Of a stretch of DNA of 46,092 bases, positions 8,693-18,565 are shown one piece after another (the stretch's first letter is position 1; the number at the start of each line of letters is the position of its first letter). Source of the DNA: Staphylococcus pasteuri (GTDB lineage: Bacteria; Bacillota; Bacilli; Staphylococcales; Staphylococcaceae); assembly GCF_003970495.1 (NCBI RefSeq), contig NZ_RXWW01000062.1, positions 1 to 46,092 of the forward strand, written 5' to 3'. Position numbers and translations under genes: made by a program. The notes below the pieces were generated by a model. That model was not told the DNA's origin and did no database searches. It was given only the letters and a program-made list of their open reading frames with translations.

Positions 8693-9337
8693 TAATAGTT
8701 TCTTTTTCATAGCGTATTCAACTAATTCTGGTTTTGTTTTTAATCCTAATTTGTTCATAATATGTGTTTTATGTGCTTCTACTGTTTTTACAGAAACAAA
8801 TAATTTTTCAGCAATTTCTTTATTACCGTACCCTTTAGCTATCAACGGTAATATTTCTAATTCGCGTTTTGATAAAATTTTAAAGGGATCAGACCCATCT
8901 GTAGGTTCTTGGTTGTTGTTATTAACGAATTCATTAACAAGTGATGTTGTTAATTTCATATCGACATAAGTATCTCCTTGATAAACAGTTCTAATCGCAA
9001 GAATTAATTGTTCATCAGGCGCATTTTTTAAAATATAGCCCTTTGCACCATTTCTAAGTACATGAAATAAATATTCTTCGTCATCATACATTGTTAATAT
9101 TAATATTTTAGTCTCCGGAAAACTTTCATTGATTTTGCTTGTCGCTATTAAACCAGATTCACCTGGTGGCATACTTAAATCCATAAGAAGAACGTCTGGT
9201 TTATGTTCTAACACCTTTTGATATGCTTCAACACCGTCAGCAGCTGTAGCCACTACTTCCATATATTGTTGATAGTTTAATATCATGGAAAAACCTGTTC
9301 GAACAACTGCATGATCATCAGCTATCACAATTTTCAA
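8684..9337 (-). CDS. nreC: Response regulator NreC (NarL/LuxR type)
   Basis: A 217-residue DNA-binding regulator that activates nitrate/nitrite respiration genes. The receiver domain runs [15 protein letters not shown] to [13 protein letters not shown] (phospho-acceptor Asp in MDLS), with KGYILKNA carrying the conserved Lys. A LuxR-type HTH follows: [39 protein letters not shown]. An ATG in frame at 9361 exists, but GGGGGAA just before the TTG at 9337 and the known NreC N-terminus (MKIVIADDH) favour TTG. The gene lies 20 bases after nreB, last in narGHJI-nreABC. Confidence 0.92.
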   Translation of the reverse strand: MKIVIADDHAVVRTGFSMILNYQQYMEVVATAADGVEAYQKVLEHKPDVLLMDLSMPPGESGLIATSKINESFPETKILILTMYDDEEYLFHVLRNGAKGYILKNAPDEQLILAIRTVYQGDTYVDMKLTTSLVNEFVNNNNQEPTDGSDPFKILSKRELEILPLIAKGYGNKEIAEKLFVSVKTVEAHKTHIMNKLGLKTKPELVEYAMKKKLLEF

Positions 9338-9357
9338 TTTAATTCCCCCAAAAATTT

Positions 9358-10401
9358 TCACAAAGGTACTTCTAATGTAACTATTGTACCTTTATCAATA
9401 TGTGTTTCTATATCTACATGCCCGTACACTAATTCAGCACGCTCGCGCATACCGTATAAACCTAGTCCAGATCCTTTTGGTTGAGAATTTGGATTAAATC
9501 CGTATCCATGGTCAATAATTTCTGCAATTAAATTATCATTATTTTTTTGAATCATTACATCTACTTCACTAACCCCTGCATATTTTAACGCATTATAAAT
9601 CGCTTCTTGAACTACACGATAAACAACTGTTTCAACTTCACTATCAAAACGTTGCTGTGAAATATTAGATGTGTAATTGATTTGAATTCCGAAATTTTCT
9701 TCAAACTGTTTAAAATAAGATTTAAATGCGGCTTCTAAACCTAAATCATCTAACGAAGCTGGTCTTAATTCAACAGATAAATTTCTAACGTCATCGACTA
9801 ATTGAGACATGATGCCCTCAATATTTTCAACATCATTCAATATTTTTTCTCTATCCTGTTGATACTTTAATAAGCGTAATTGAACGTTTATATTTAATAG
9901 TTCTTGAACTAGACTATCATGTAATTCTCTCGAAATACGTTTACGTTCATTTTCCTGTGCAGAAATGGTTTTTCTCATCATCCTACGTTGGTTCATTTTT
10001 TCTTGACGTTCAATCTGAGGTGCAACATCTTGCAAAGTAAATGCATTGATACCTTTTTCTTTATCAATTGTTTGATATGTAGCAGTAAATGGTGCAATTT
10101 CTCTTTGATTAGTTTTCATAAAAACTTGAAATGTAGATCTATTAGGTTGTTCTACATCTAAAAAACAATTTTTACATGATTGCAAATCAAATTCATTGGT
10201 ATAACCTTCACATCTACGACATATTGCATTGGTCATCGTACTATAATTATCTTCCATTGAAATCACTTCATTAGCTGCTTCATTCATAGCTATTACTTTG
10301 CCATCATTATTAACAAACACAATTTTCTCATTTGTGCACTCATAATATTTTTTCAATAAAGTTTCAAGTTTGATATCATCATGTCCCAACAATTTAATCA
10401 C
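9358..10401 (-). CDS. nreB: Oxygen-sensing histidine kinase NreB
   Basis: A ~347-residue cytoplasmic sensor kinase. The N-terminal PAS-like domain carries C-x2-C-x11-C-x2-C (CRRC ... CKNC, residues ~61-79), the ligands of the oxygen-labile [4Fe-4S] cluster in known NreB. It is followed by HisKA_3 dimerisation/phospho-acceptor sequence [20 protein letters not shown] and an ATPase domain ending [18 protein letters not shown]. There is no membrane segment. The frame opens with GTG overlapping the nreA stop by four bases; TTG codons at 10392 or 10389, after AGGTGA, are alternatives. Without oxygen it phosphorylates NreC, modulated by NreA. Confidence 0.92.
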   Translation of the reverse strand: MIKLLGHDDIKLETLLKKYYECTNEKIVFVNNDGKVIAMNEAANEVISMEDNYSTMTNAICRRCEGYTNEFDLQSCKNCFLDVEQPNRSTFQVFMKTNQREIAPFTATYQTIDKEKGINAFTLQDVAPQIERQEKMNQRRMMRKTISAQENERKRISRELHDSLVQELLNINVQLRLLKYQQDREKILNDVENIEGIMSQLVDDVRNLSVELRPASLDDLGLEAAFKSYFKQFEENFGIQINYTSNISQQRFDSEVETVVYRVVQEAIYNALKYAGVSEVDVMIQKNNDNLIAEIIDHGYGFNPNSQPKGSGLGLYGMRERAELVYGHVDIETHIDKGTIVTLEVPL

Positions 10402-10853
10402 CTAATATCTTCTTTTAATTCACCTAGTCGCTCATTGATAATAATATTTTCTATATTATCAGGCAATGGTTTGTGATTTCTTTGGCCAAATAGTATTACA
10501 CCATAAACTTGGTTATTAAAGCAAAGTGGTACTGCTATCACCGCTGTTAAACTTTCACTTAATAAAATGGGATATTTTACTTTTTCATCTGGTGACAGCG
10601 CCATATCTACATTAGAAATTAGCATTCTTTTCCCTGTTTTCATGACGTTACCAGCTAATCCACGACCTTTTCGTAGAACGATAAGTTTATATCTATCGTT
10701 GTTATTTCCGGATACATATTGCCATTTTATTGGGGAATAAGTACTTGAATGCTCACAAAATGCAATCGCTGCAAAATCGACGCCTTCTTCTTCTCTTAAT
10801 TTATCAATATTGTATTGAATATTTTGCAGTTTCATATTTAAACCTGGAGTCAT
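10398..10853 (-). CDS. nreA: Nitrate receptor NreA (GAF domain)
   Basis: A ~151-residue GAF-domain protein. In S. carnosus NreA binds nitrate and interacts with NreB to control its phosphorylation. Sequence runs [45 protein letters not shown], then [23 protein letters not shown], a clear GAF pattern. An ATG at 10859 sits one base after AGGTGG; the ATG at 10853, seven bases away, is a better start ([12 protein letters not shown]). It begins just after narI and overlaps nreB by four bases, so translation is probably coupled. Confidence 0.9.
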   Translation of the reverse strand: MTPGLNMKLQNIQYNIDKLREEEGVDFAAIAFCEHSSTYSPIKWQYVSGNNNDRYKLIVLRKGRGLAGNVMKTGKRMLISNVDMALSPDEKVKYPILLSESLTAVIAVPLCFNNQVYGVILFGQRNHKPLPDNIENIIINERLGELKEDIR

Positions 10854-10874
10854 TATCATTCCACCTTTGGATTA

Positions 10875-11552
10875 TTACAATTTATTTTTTCGATATATAA
10901 TATATCTTCTATTAGTATAAGATAACGGTACACTCCATACATGAACTAAACGTGTGAACGGCCAACATGCTAATATTGTGAATCCTAATAATACATGAAT
11001 TTTAAATTGAAGTGGTACCTCTAACATTAATTCGGCATGAGGTCTAAATAAAAATAACTGTCTAAACCACACTGAAATTGTTTCACGATAGTTAAATCCT
11101 TCATTTGTTATATTAGTGACAAGCGTTGAGTAACATCCCATAAAAATAATTAAAAGTAATAAAAAATTCACGAAAATATCAGAAAATGAACTCAAGCGTC
11201 TTACATTTTCAAATGTTATACGTCTTGCTGTTAACAATAACATACCAATCAATGTCATTATACCAAAAATACTTCCTATATAAACGGCACCAAAATGATA
11301 AATTCCTTCAGTAACACCTAATGCTTCCGTCCATGATTCGGGTACTGCCAATCCAACAACATGTCCAAAAAACACAGGAATAACTCCTAAATGAAATAAT
11401 AGACTTCCCCATTTAAGTTGTTTCTTTTCAATTAATTCACTAGACTTGGCTGTCCAAGAAAATTGATCATATTTATATCTTGCAATATGTCCTATAATAA
11501 AAATCATCAAACATAAGTAGGGATAAATGACCCACAAAAATTGACTAATCAT
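10875..11552 (-). CDS. narI: Respiratory nitrate reductase gamma subunit (cytochrome b)
   Basis: A 225-residue membrane protein with about five transmembrane helices, starting MISQFLWVIYPYLCLMIFIIGHIARY. It takes electrons from menaquinol and passes them through two b haems to NarH. Histidines suited for haem ligation appear at IGHIARY, LFHLGVIPVFFGHVVGL, and near the C-terminus in FKIHVLLGF and TRLVHVWSVP. It overlaps narJ by eight bases and ends 15-20 bases before nreA. Length is normal. Confidence 0.95.
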   Translation of the reverse strand: MISQFLWVIYPYLCLMIFIIGHIARYKYDQFSWTAKSSELIEKKQLKWGSLLFHLGVIPVFFGHVVGLAVPESWTEALGVTEGIYHFGAVYIGSIFGIMTLIGMLLLTARRITFENVRRLSSFSDIFVNFLLLLIIFMGCYSTLVTNITNEGFNYRETISVWFRQLFLFRPHAELMLEVPLQFKIHVLLGFTILACWPFTRLVHVWSVPLSYTNRRYIIYRKNKL

Positions 11553-12120
11553 GTTGCGTCACTCCTTCTGGTGACTTTAGACATAATTTTAATGTCTTAC
11601 GTAATGCTTGGATAACATATCCATAAGGATGATTATGTTTACCAAGCTCATTTGCCAATGCATACGTACCGTCTTCAATAATCATAATTACAAGTTGAAT
11701 ATTTTCTTCCGCTCTATCATCGCCATACCATTCGATAGTTTGTAGAAATTCTAACATTAACGGTAGATAATCAGATAATTCATTATCTACCATTTTTAAT
11801 CCAAACATTTCGTATAATACTTTAAGTTTGGCTAACATTTGTCCTCGTTCTTTTTGAGTTTCAAATTTATTATATGTCATATATAATGGAGAATTTTTAC
11901 TGAAATCAAACGTATCAGTATAAATTTGTTTTGCTTCAGACAAAGTATAATTCATCATAACTTCTCTAAAATTAACAATATCTTGATAACCAGGGTGTTG
12001 TGAAGTAATGGATTCATTAAACACATTTTCATTAAATGTTAATTTTTCTGGAAAGCTTAATAACATTGCTATATAACCAAAACTATCTTGATATTTTTTT
12101 AAATTATCGAAATTAATCAC
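11545..12120 (-). CDS. narJ: Nitrate reductase assembly chaperone NarJ
   Basis: A 191-residue TorD/NarJ-family chaperone required to insert molybdenum cofactor into NarG; it is not part of the final enzyme. The segment YQDSFGYIAMLLSFPEKLTF begins the helical domain, and EFLQTIEWYGDD lies in the conserved middle. The open frame extends upstream to 12249, but that part merely overlaps narH out of frame. GGAGGG followed by GTG at 12120 (VINFDNLKKYQDS) is the better start and overlaps the narH stop by eight bases. Third gene of the nar operon. Confidence 0.9.
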   Translation of the reverse strand: MINFDNLKKYQDSFGYIAMLLSFPEKLTFNENVFNESITSQHPGYQDIVNFREVMMNYTLSEAKQIYTDTFDFSKNSPLYMTYNKFETQKERGQMLAKLKVLYEMFGLKMVDNELSDYLPLMLEFLQTIEWYGDDRAEENIQLVIMIIEDGTYALANELGKHNHPYGYVIQALRKTLKLCLKSPEGVTQHD

Positions 12121-13666
12121 GGAATATCCCTCCATAAAAGCTTTCGTTATATATTTCTTGGCCTGTTTTTCCAGAACCAACTGCAACGCCGCATCCTTCA
12201 CAATTTGCACCGAAGTTCTCTCCACCATATCCTTGAGATCCTTGAGCATGATAAGTATCTAAATATGTTTCTTTATGTGATGTTGGTATTACAAAACGTT
12301 CTTCATATTTTGCTAAACCTAATAATCGATACATATCAGAAACTTGTCTTTCAGTAAGATCTAAAGCATCTAGCTTTTTAACATCAAATGGTCTATTAGT
12401 CACTTTAGCTCTCATATAGCTACGCATCATTGCCATTTTTTGTAATGATTTTTTCACTGGTTCAGTATCTCCAGCAGTAAACATATTAGCTAAATATTCG
12501 ATAGGTAATCTCATTTCTTCAATTGCTGGGAAAATCATGTCTGGATCTTGTTGTGTATTTTTACCTTCGAAATAACTCATGATTGGGCTTAATGGTGGAC
12601 AATACCAAACCATTGGTAAAGTACGATATTCTGGATGTAATGGGAATGCTAATTTATATTCAATAGCCAATTTATATATTGGTGATTGTTGTGCTGCTTC
12701 AATCCATTCGTGGTTGATACCATCTTTTTCAGCTTGAGCAATAACATCTTCGTCATATGGATCTAAAAATAATTCTAATTGTTTTTCATATAAGTCTTGT
12801 TCGTTTTCAGTTGATGCGATTTCTTCAACGCGATCAGCATCATATAAAAGTACGCCTAAATATCTCATACGACCTGTACATGTTTCTGAACATACAGTAG
12901 GCATACCTGCTTCAATTCTTGGGAAACAAAATGTACATTTTTCTGCTTTATTTGTTTTCCAGTTGAAGTAAACTTTTTTATAAGGGCAACCAGTCATGCA
13001 ATATCTCCAACCTCTGCATGCATCTTGGTCAACCAATACAATACCATCTTCATCTCTTTTATACATTGCACCTGAAGGACATGATGCTACGCAACTTGGG
13101 TTTAAGCAATGTTCGCAAAGTCTAGGTAAATACATCATAAATGTTTCATCAAATTGGAATTTAATATCTTCTTCAATTTTTTGGATGTTAGGGTCTTTAG
13201 GGCCTGTAACATTAGCACCTGCTAAATCATCTTCCCAGTTAGGTCCCCATTCAATATCCATATTTTTCCCAGAAATAACGGAATACGCTCTTGCTACTGG
13301 TGAATGGTTACCTTGTTTAGCTGAAGTTAAATGTTCATAGTTATAATTCCATGGTTCATAATAGTCTTGTATTAAAGGCATATCTGGGTTATAAAAGATT
13401 TTACCTAAAGCAATCTTAGACCATTTACTACCTGATTTAAGTTGTAATTTTCCTTTTTTATTTAAAACCCAACCACCTTTGTAATGTTCTTGGTCTTCCC
13501 ATCGTTTCGGATATCCTGTACCTGGTTTAGTTTCAACGTTGTTAAACCACATATACTCAGCACCTGGTCTATTTGTCCATGTGTTTTTACATGTAACACT
13601 ACAAGTATGACATCCTATACATTTATCTAAATTCAACACCATTGCGATTTGCGCTTTAATCTTCAA
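12113..13666 (-). CDS. narH: Respiratory nitrate reductase beta subunit (iron-sulfur)
   Basis: A 517-residue electron-transfer subunit with four Fe-S centres. Cysteine groups visible are CIGCHTCSVTCKNTW (~residues 16-30), CEHCLNPSCVASCPSG, CRGWRYCMTGCPYKK, and later CTFCFPR with CSETCTGR. The Trp in CRGW replaces a cysteine, as in the [3Fe-4S] cluster of known NarH. Translation starts at a TTG preceded by AAGGAGGT nine bases away. The start overlaps the narG stop by 11 bases. The C-terminal tail is glycine/cysteine rich (CEGCGVAVGSG). Confidence 0.95.
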   Translation of the reverse strand: MKIKAQIAMVLNLDKCIGCHTCSVTCKNTWTNRPGAEYMWFNNVETKPGTGYPKRWEDQEHYKGGWVLNKKGKLQLKSGSKWSKIALGKIFYNPDMPLIQDYYEPWNYNYEHLTSAKQGNHSPVARAYSVISGKNMDIEWGPNWEDDLAGANVTGPKDPNIQKIEEDIKFQFDETFMMYLPRLCEHCLNPSCVASCPSGAMYKRDEDGIVLVDQDACRGWRYCMTGCPYKKVYFNWKTNKAEKCTFCFPRIEAGMPTVCSETCTGRMRYLGVLLYDADRVEEIASTENEQDLYEKQLELFLDPYDEDVIAQAEKDGINHEWIEAAQQSPIYKLAIEYKLAFPLHPEYRTLPMVWYCPPLSPIMSYFEGKNTQQDPDMIFPAIEEMRLPIEYLANMFTAGDTEPVKKSLQKMAMMRSYMRAKVTNRPFDVKKLDALDLTERQVSDMYRLLGLAKYEERFVIPTSHKETYLDTYHAQGSQGYGGENFGANCEGCGVAVGSGKTGQEIYNESFYGGIFRD

Positions 13667-16600
13667 GCCAATTGACCTCCTTCATTTTTCTAACTGCAAC
13701 GTAAACATCTCTTTGATTTCCTATCGGACCGTAGTAGTTAAAATGATAGCTAATTTGAGCATATCCGCCGACTAATTGTGTCGGTTTCAAATGTATTCTA
13801 GTTGGTGCGTTATGTGAACCACCTCTTGTATCTGTAATTTCAGATCCAGGTGTTTGAATATGTTTATCTTGAGCATGATACATAAACATTGTTCCTTGAG
13901 GCATTCTGTGAGAAATAACCGCTCTAGCAGTAACAACACCGTTTCGGTTGTAAACTTCTAACCAATCATTATCTTTAATATCATGTGCCTCAGCATCTAC
14001 ATTCGAAATCCAAACATTTGGACCACCTCTGAATAGTGTCAACATATGTTTATTATCTTGATACATTGAATGAATATTCCATTTACCATGTGGTGTAAGG
14101 TAACGTAATACTAATGCATCCGTGCCACCTTTAATTTTTTTATCTCTTGTACCAAATACCATTGGCGGTAAAGTTGGTTTATATATTGGTAGACTTTCAC
14201 CAAATTGTTGGAACACTTCATGGTCTAAATAATAACTTTGTCGTCCAGTTAATGTTCTAAATGGTACTAAACGTTCAATATTAGTTGTAAATGGAGAATA
14301 ACGTCTTCCATTTTTATTTGAACCTGGAAATACCGCTGTTGGTATAACTTCTCTAGGTTGCGATGTAATATTTAAAAATGTAATTTTTTCAGAAGCTCTT
14401 TCACTAGATATATCTGCTAATTTCATACCTGTTTGTTGTTCTAAATCTTGGTAAGATTTTTGAGATAATTTCCCATTAGTAGCTGATGAAATATTTAGCA
14501 TGGCATCTGCAACATTTCGTGCTGAATGAATACGTGGTTTATCATTTTTAATTGAGTCTGGATCGGTATCATTCCATGTACCTAACATACTTTTAAGTTC
14601 TTCATATTGATCTTTAACGCTAAAGCTAACTCCATGTGCGCCTATTTTACCTGTCTCAAGTTTAGGTCCTACTGTAACGTATTTATCATAGATTAGTGTG
14701 TAATCTCTTTCTACGATTGAAAAGCTAGGCATTGTTTGACCAGGAATCGGATCAATTTCACCTTTAGACCAATCTTTTACAATTCCGAGTGGCGTACCTA
14801 TTTCTTGTTTTGAGTCATGACCTAATGGTGATGTAACCACATCTTTAAATGTACCTGGAAGATAATCTTTAGCCATTTCAGATACTGCTTTAGCTAATGT
14901 TTTATAAATATCCCAATCTGAACGTGATTCCCATAATGGATCAATAGCCGGATTAAATGGATGAACATATGGATGCATGTCTGTTGATGATAAATCGTGT
15001 TTTTCGTACCAAGTCGCTGCCGGTAAAACAATATCAGAATATAATGGCGTTGCTGTCATTCTAAAATCAAGTGATACTAATAAATCTAATTTTCCTGTTG
15101 TTTCTTCTCTCCATTTGATTTCTTCAGGTTTGTCATCTTCGTTTGGTGAAGCTAATAAACCTGATTTCGTACCTAATAGATGTTTCATGAAATATTCTTG
15201 TCCTTTAGCAGAACTTGATATTAAATTTGAACGCCAAACAAACAATGTTTTAGGATGATTTTTTCTTAAATCTGGATCTTCTACTGCAAATTTAGTTTTC
15301 TTAGATGTCACTTCATCTATAGCGCGTTTAAGAATTGCTTCATTTGAATTGTCACCATTTTCTTTAGCTTCTTCACCAAATAACAAACTATTTTTGTCAA
15401 ATTGAGGATATGATGGTAACCAACCTAATTTTGCTGCTGTCACATTATAATCAGCAGGATGTTTATGTTTAATATTTTTAGCTAAAGGTGATTTTAATTT
15501 ATCTACATCTGATTCTTCGTATTTCCATTGATCAGTAGCAAAGTAAAACCAACTAGTTCCATTTTGTAAACGTGGTGGTCCTTGCCAGTCTTTTGCAAAT
15601 GCAAGTGTATTCCAGCCTTCTATTGGACGACATTTTTCTTGACCAACGTAGTGAGCCCATCCGCCTCCGTTAACGCCTTGGCAACCACATAACATAACTA
15701 AATTGAGTATTGCACGATAAATAGTATCTGAATTGAACCAATGGTTTACGCCAGCGCCCATAATAATCATTGAACGACCTTCAGTATCAATAGCATTTTG
15801 TGCAAATTCTTTAGCTACTTGAGTGACTAAATTACTTTTAATACCTGTTATTTCTTGTTGCCATGCTGGAGTATATTTAGAATCTTTATCTTCATAACTA
15901 TCTGCTTCTAAATCATGGTTAAATCGACGTACGCCATATTGACTTGCCATTAAATCAAATACTGTTGTGATATATGTTTCTGTTCCGTCAGCTAAAGTGA
16001 CTTTTTTAGTAGGAATAGGTCTTTCAAATATTCCATCACCATTACTATCAAAATATGGAAATTGAATTTGCTGTAATTCATATTCACTATCAGCCATGGA
16101 TAATGAAGGATCTATTTTGTTTCCTTCATCATCTTCTAATTTAAGATTCCATTGTTTGCCTTCTTCCCATCTTTGTCCCATTGTGCCGTTAGGTACTGTT
16201 AACTCATTTGAAATTTCATCAAAAATTAATGGTTTCCATTCCCCATTTTCAGTTTGTTGACCTAAATCAGTAGCTCTTAAAAATCTGCCTGCTTTAAATC
16301 CATTTTCATCTTTATCTAACATCAATACGAAAGGCATATCAGTGTATTGTTTAGCGTAATCGATGAAACGTTGGTTTGGTTTGTTTATATAATATTCTTG
16401 TAAAATGACGTGTGTCATTGCTTGCGCCACTGCTGCATCTGTACCAGGATTAGGCGCTAACCAATTGTCCGCAAATTTAACGTTCTCTGCATAATCTGGT
16501 GCTACAGAAATAACTTTAGTACCTTTATATCTAACTTCTGTCATAAAGTGAGCGTCCGGTGTACGTGTTAAAGGTACATTTGAGCCCCACATAATAATAT

Positions 16601-17339
16601 ATGATGCGTTATACCAATCACTTGATTCAGGTACATCAGTTTGTTCTCCCCAAATCTGTGGAGAAGCAGGTGGTAAATCTGCATACCAATCATAAAAGCT
16701 AAGCATTTCGCCGCCGAGTAAATTAATAAAACGTGCACCTGCAGCGTAACTCACCATTGACATTGCAGGTATAGGCGTAAATCCTGCAATTCTGTCAGGT
16801 CCATCTTTTTTTATTGTGTATAATAATTGAGCTGCTATGATATCAGTAACATCTTTCCAATTAGATCTTACATGGCCACCCATACCTCTTGCAGATTTAT
16901 ACTGTTTAGCTTTTTCTTCATCTTCAACAATAGATGCCCATGCCGCAATTTTATTACCTTGATTTTCTTCTAGTGCTTCTTGCCAGAGTTCTAATAATTT
17001 TCCTCTTATATATGGATACTTAACTCTTAAAGGACTATATTCGTACCATGAGAATGATGCTCCTCTTGGGCAACCTCTAGGTTCGTATTCTGGCATATCA
17101 GGACCACAGCTTGGATAGTCTGTTTGTTGGTTTTCCCATGTAATAACACCATTTTTAACAAATACTTTCCATGAACATGATCCAGTACAGTTAACACCAT
17201 GTGTAGTTCTAACTTCTTTATCATGGCTCCAACGTTCTCGATACATTTTCTCCCATTCTCTGCTTTTACTTTCTAATACTGACCAGTTCCCGTTAAATTT
17301 TTCTGTTGGTTTAAAAAAATTCAATCCAAATTTCCCCAT
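13656..17339 (-). CDS. narG: Respiratory nitrate reductase alpha subunit (molybdoenzyme)
   Basis: A 1227-residue catalytic subunit reducing nitrate to nitrite on the cytoplasmic face of the membrane. The N-terminus has the FS0 iron-sulfur ligands (THGVNCTGSCSWK with its His, then RGCPRGASFSWYEYSPLRV). The molybdenum-ligand region SSDWYNASYIIMWGSNVPLTR follows at ~residues 240-260, and RGGSHNAPTRIHLKPTQLVGGYAQISYHFN ends the cofactor-binding C-terminal domain in NarG proteins. No Tat signal is present, as expected. It is first in narGHJI-nreABC. Upstream lie a Rex-like box and NreC-like motifs. Confidence 0.96.
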   Translation of the reverse strand: MGKFGLNFFKPTEKFNGNWSVLESKSREWEKMYRERWSHDKEVRTTHGVNCTGSCSWKVFVKNGVITWENQQTDYPSCGPDMPEYEPRGCPRGASFSWYEYSPLRVKYPYIRGKLLELWQEALEENQGNKIAAWASIVEDEEKAKQYKSARGMGGHVRSNWKDVTDIIAAQLLYTIKKDGPDRIAGFTPIPAMSMVSYAAGARFINLLGGEMLSFYDWYADLPPASPQIWGEQTDVPESSDWYNASYIIMWGSNVPLTRTPDAHFMTEVRYKGTKVISVAPDYAENVKFADNWLAPNPGTDAAVAQAMTHVILQEYYINKPNQRFIDYAKQYTDMPFVLMLDKDENGFKAGRFLRATDLGQQTENGEWKPLIFDEISNELTVPNGTMGQRWEEGKQWNLKLEDDEGNKIDPSLSMADSEYELQQIQFPYFDSNGDGIFERPIPTKKVTLADGTETYITTVFDLMASQYGVRRFNHDLEADSYEDKDSKYTPAWQQEITGIKSNLVTQVAKEFAQNAIDTEGRSMIIMGAGVNHWFNSDTIYRAILNLVMLCGCQGVNGGGWAHYVGQEKCRPIEGWNTLAFAKDWQGPPRLQNGTSWFYFATDQWKYEESDVDKLKSPLAKNIKHKHPADYNVTAAKLGWLPSYPQFDKNSLLFGEEAKENGDNSNEAILKRAIDEVTSKKTKFAVEDPDLRKNHPKTLFVWRSNLISSSAKGQEYFMKHLLGTKSGLLASPNEDDKPEEIKWREETTGKLDLLVSLDFRMTATPLYSDIVLPAATWYEKHDLSSTDMHPYVHPFNPAIDPLWESRSDWDIYKTLAKAVSEMAKDYLPGTFKDVVTSPLGHDSKQEIGTPLGIVKDWSKGEIDPIPGQTMPSFSIVERDYTLIYDKYVTVGPKLETGKIGAHGVSFSVKDQYEELKSMLGTWNDTDPDSIKNDKPRIHSARNVADAMLNISSATNGKLSQKSYQDLEQQTGMKLADISSERASEKITFLNITSQPREVIPTAVFPGSNKNGRRYSPFTTNIERLVPFRTLTGRQSYYLDHEVFQQFGESLPIYKPTLPPMVFGTRDKKIKGGTDALVLRYLTPHGKWNIHSMYQDNKHMLTLFRGGPNVWISNVDAEAHDIKDNDWLEVYNRNGVVTARAVISHRMPQGTMFMYHAQDKHIQTPGSEITDTRGGSHNAPTRIHLKPTQLVGGYAQISYHFNYYGPIGNQRDVYVAVRKMKEVNWLED

Positions 17340-17413
17340 ATATATCCTCCTACACTAGCAAAGTGATTATCTATGTCCGTTAATTAATTTCGCTACTTTT
17401 TCTTATATTCAAA

Positions 17414-17431
17414 TTGTATATTTTTTCACAA
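17414..17431 (-). promoter_or_regulatory. Rex-like operator upstream of narG
   Basis: TTGTATATTTTTTCACAA agrees with the Rex consensus (TTGTGAA, four A/T, TTCACAA) at 16 of 18 positions. It lies ~75 bases upstream of the narG start. Rex is an NADH-sensing repressor of anaerobic genes. Confidence 0.6.
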
Positions 17432-17441
17432 ACTTTTTATA

Positions 17442-17477
17442 TTAGGGAAAGTCCTAATTGAAGGTATAAATCCCCTA
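17442..17477 (-). promoter_or_regulatory. NreC-like sites upstream of narG
   Basis: A near-palindrome TTAGGGAAAGTCCTAA (arms TTAGG/CCTAA, 17442-17457) and a CCCCTA motif (17472-17477) lie just upstream of the Rex-like box. They resemble the motifs before narT and sirB. Identity as NreC sites is inferred. Confidence 0.5.
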
Positions 17478-17511
17478 TGATTTTTTATAATCTTTCAATA
17501 TTCTTTTTAAT

Positions 17512-17539
17512 AAAAAAAGACCACCTCTTATAGGTGGCC
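17512..17539 (-). terminator. Terminator downstream of the nir/sumT operon
   Basis: Read on the minus strand, GGCCACCT/AGGTGGTC form a stem followed by TTTTTTTA. It lies ~95 bases after the sumT stop and separates that operon from the narG promoter. Confidence 0.85.
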
Positions 17540-17632
17540 ATACTGAAGTCTAAGACAAAGATATAATGTACTCTCTTTTTATTATTGAGTTAGTCATATT
17601 TAGGGCTAGCTCCCAAAGGAACAATATAGAAT

Positions 17633-18565
17633 CTAGACTTTAATAAATTGATGATAATATTGATTTTTGATTTTTTCATATAATTGTTGTTGTGAAATAT
17701 GGTATTTGTCTTTATTTTTTACTTCAATTATGCAACCATATCCTTCATCACTTAATATTTCGCATTTTTCCATTGCTCTTCCTTTTTCCCCTTGGACAAT
17801 GTAAAAAGGTTGGTCTGGTTTACTATCAATTTTAGATTCCACATAGTTAACGATATCTCCAATAATACAAACGCCTGGCATACCTTCAAGTTGATGAGAT
17901 TTTATCTTTTGTTGAATATCGCTTAATGTTCCAATAATTACTTTTTCATCAAATAAGGAAGCTCGGAAAATAATAGCGATTGGAAAATTGATATCACTGA
18001 ATTGTTGTATCTGATTTATTATTTTTGGAAGTCGTTTCACTCCCATATATATTGCTAATGTACCTTTATTAAGGAGCGGAGTAATATCCAACTGATTTTC
18101 TTGATTATCTTTAAAATGACCAGTTGAAAAAGTTACGTTTTTAGCTATACTTCTCATCGTCAACCCAATATTCATGGATTGTGCAGCAGCACTTGCAGAA
18201 GTTACTCCTGGAACTATTTCAAAATTGATATCTAAATCACTTAGTGTCTCAACTTCTTCATGTAAACGTCCAAATATCGCTGGATCTCCGCCCTTAAGTC
18301 TCACAACATGATTGTGTTCTGAAGCTGCTTTAACCATGAGTTGATTAATATTATCTTGTTGAATATGTTTGGTATAAGGTTTCTTTCCTACATCTACAAT
18401 TTCTATTTCAGGTTTAGCATACTGTAAGATTAATGGATTTACCAATCTGTCATATAGAATAATATCTGCATTTTCTATAAGACGTTGTGCTTTCTTAGTT
18501 AGAAAATTAGGATTACCTGGTCCAGCACCTACTAAATATACTTGACCATAGTTACTTACAGACAT
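17633..18565 (-). CDS. Uroporphyrinogen-III C-methyltransferase (sirohaem synthesis)
   Basis: A 310-residue SUMT/CobA-type protein making precorrin-2, the first step to the sirohaem used by NirB. It has the N-terminal GQVYLVGAGPGNPNFLTKKA, the YDRLVN motif, HNHVVRLKGGDPAIFGR and the late VPGVTSASAAAQ. The open frame extends to 18613 inside nirD, but the ATG at 18565 after TGGAGA matches the family start; it overlaps nirD by ten bases. After the ~250-residue enzyme domain comes an extra ~60 residues (YIVQGEKGRAMEKCEI onward) that I do not recognise. Fourth in sirB-nirB-nirD-sumT; called cobA, sumT or nasF in different annotations. Confidence 0.92.
   Translation of the reverse strand: MSVSNYGQVYLVGAGPGNPNFLTKKAQRLIENADIILYDRLVNPLILQYAKPEIEIVDVGKKPYTKHIQQDNINQLMVKAASEHNHVVRLKGGDPAIFGRLHEEVETLSDLDINFEIVPGVTSASAAAQSMNIGLTMRSIAKNVTFSTGHFKDNQENQLDITPLLNKGTLAIYMGVKRLPKIINQIQQFSDINFPIAIIFRASLFDEKVIIGTLSDIQQKIKSHQLEGMPGVCIIGDIVNYVESKIDSKPDQPFYIVQGEKGRAMEKCEILSDEGYGCIIEVKNKDKYHISQQQLYEKIKNQYYHQFIKV

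Noticed and set aside
10851..10860. CATTATCATT near the nreA start as a Fur site
   Set aside because: Only a half-match, and it overlaps the start codons; no iron gene is present.
12121..12249. N-terminal extension of narJ
   Set aside because: It is the out-of-frame shadow of narH; the GTG at 12120 with GGAGGG explains the real start.
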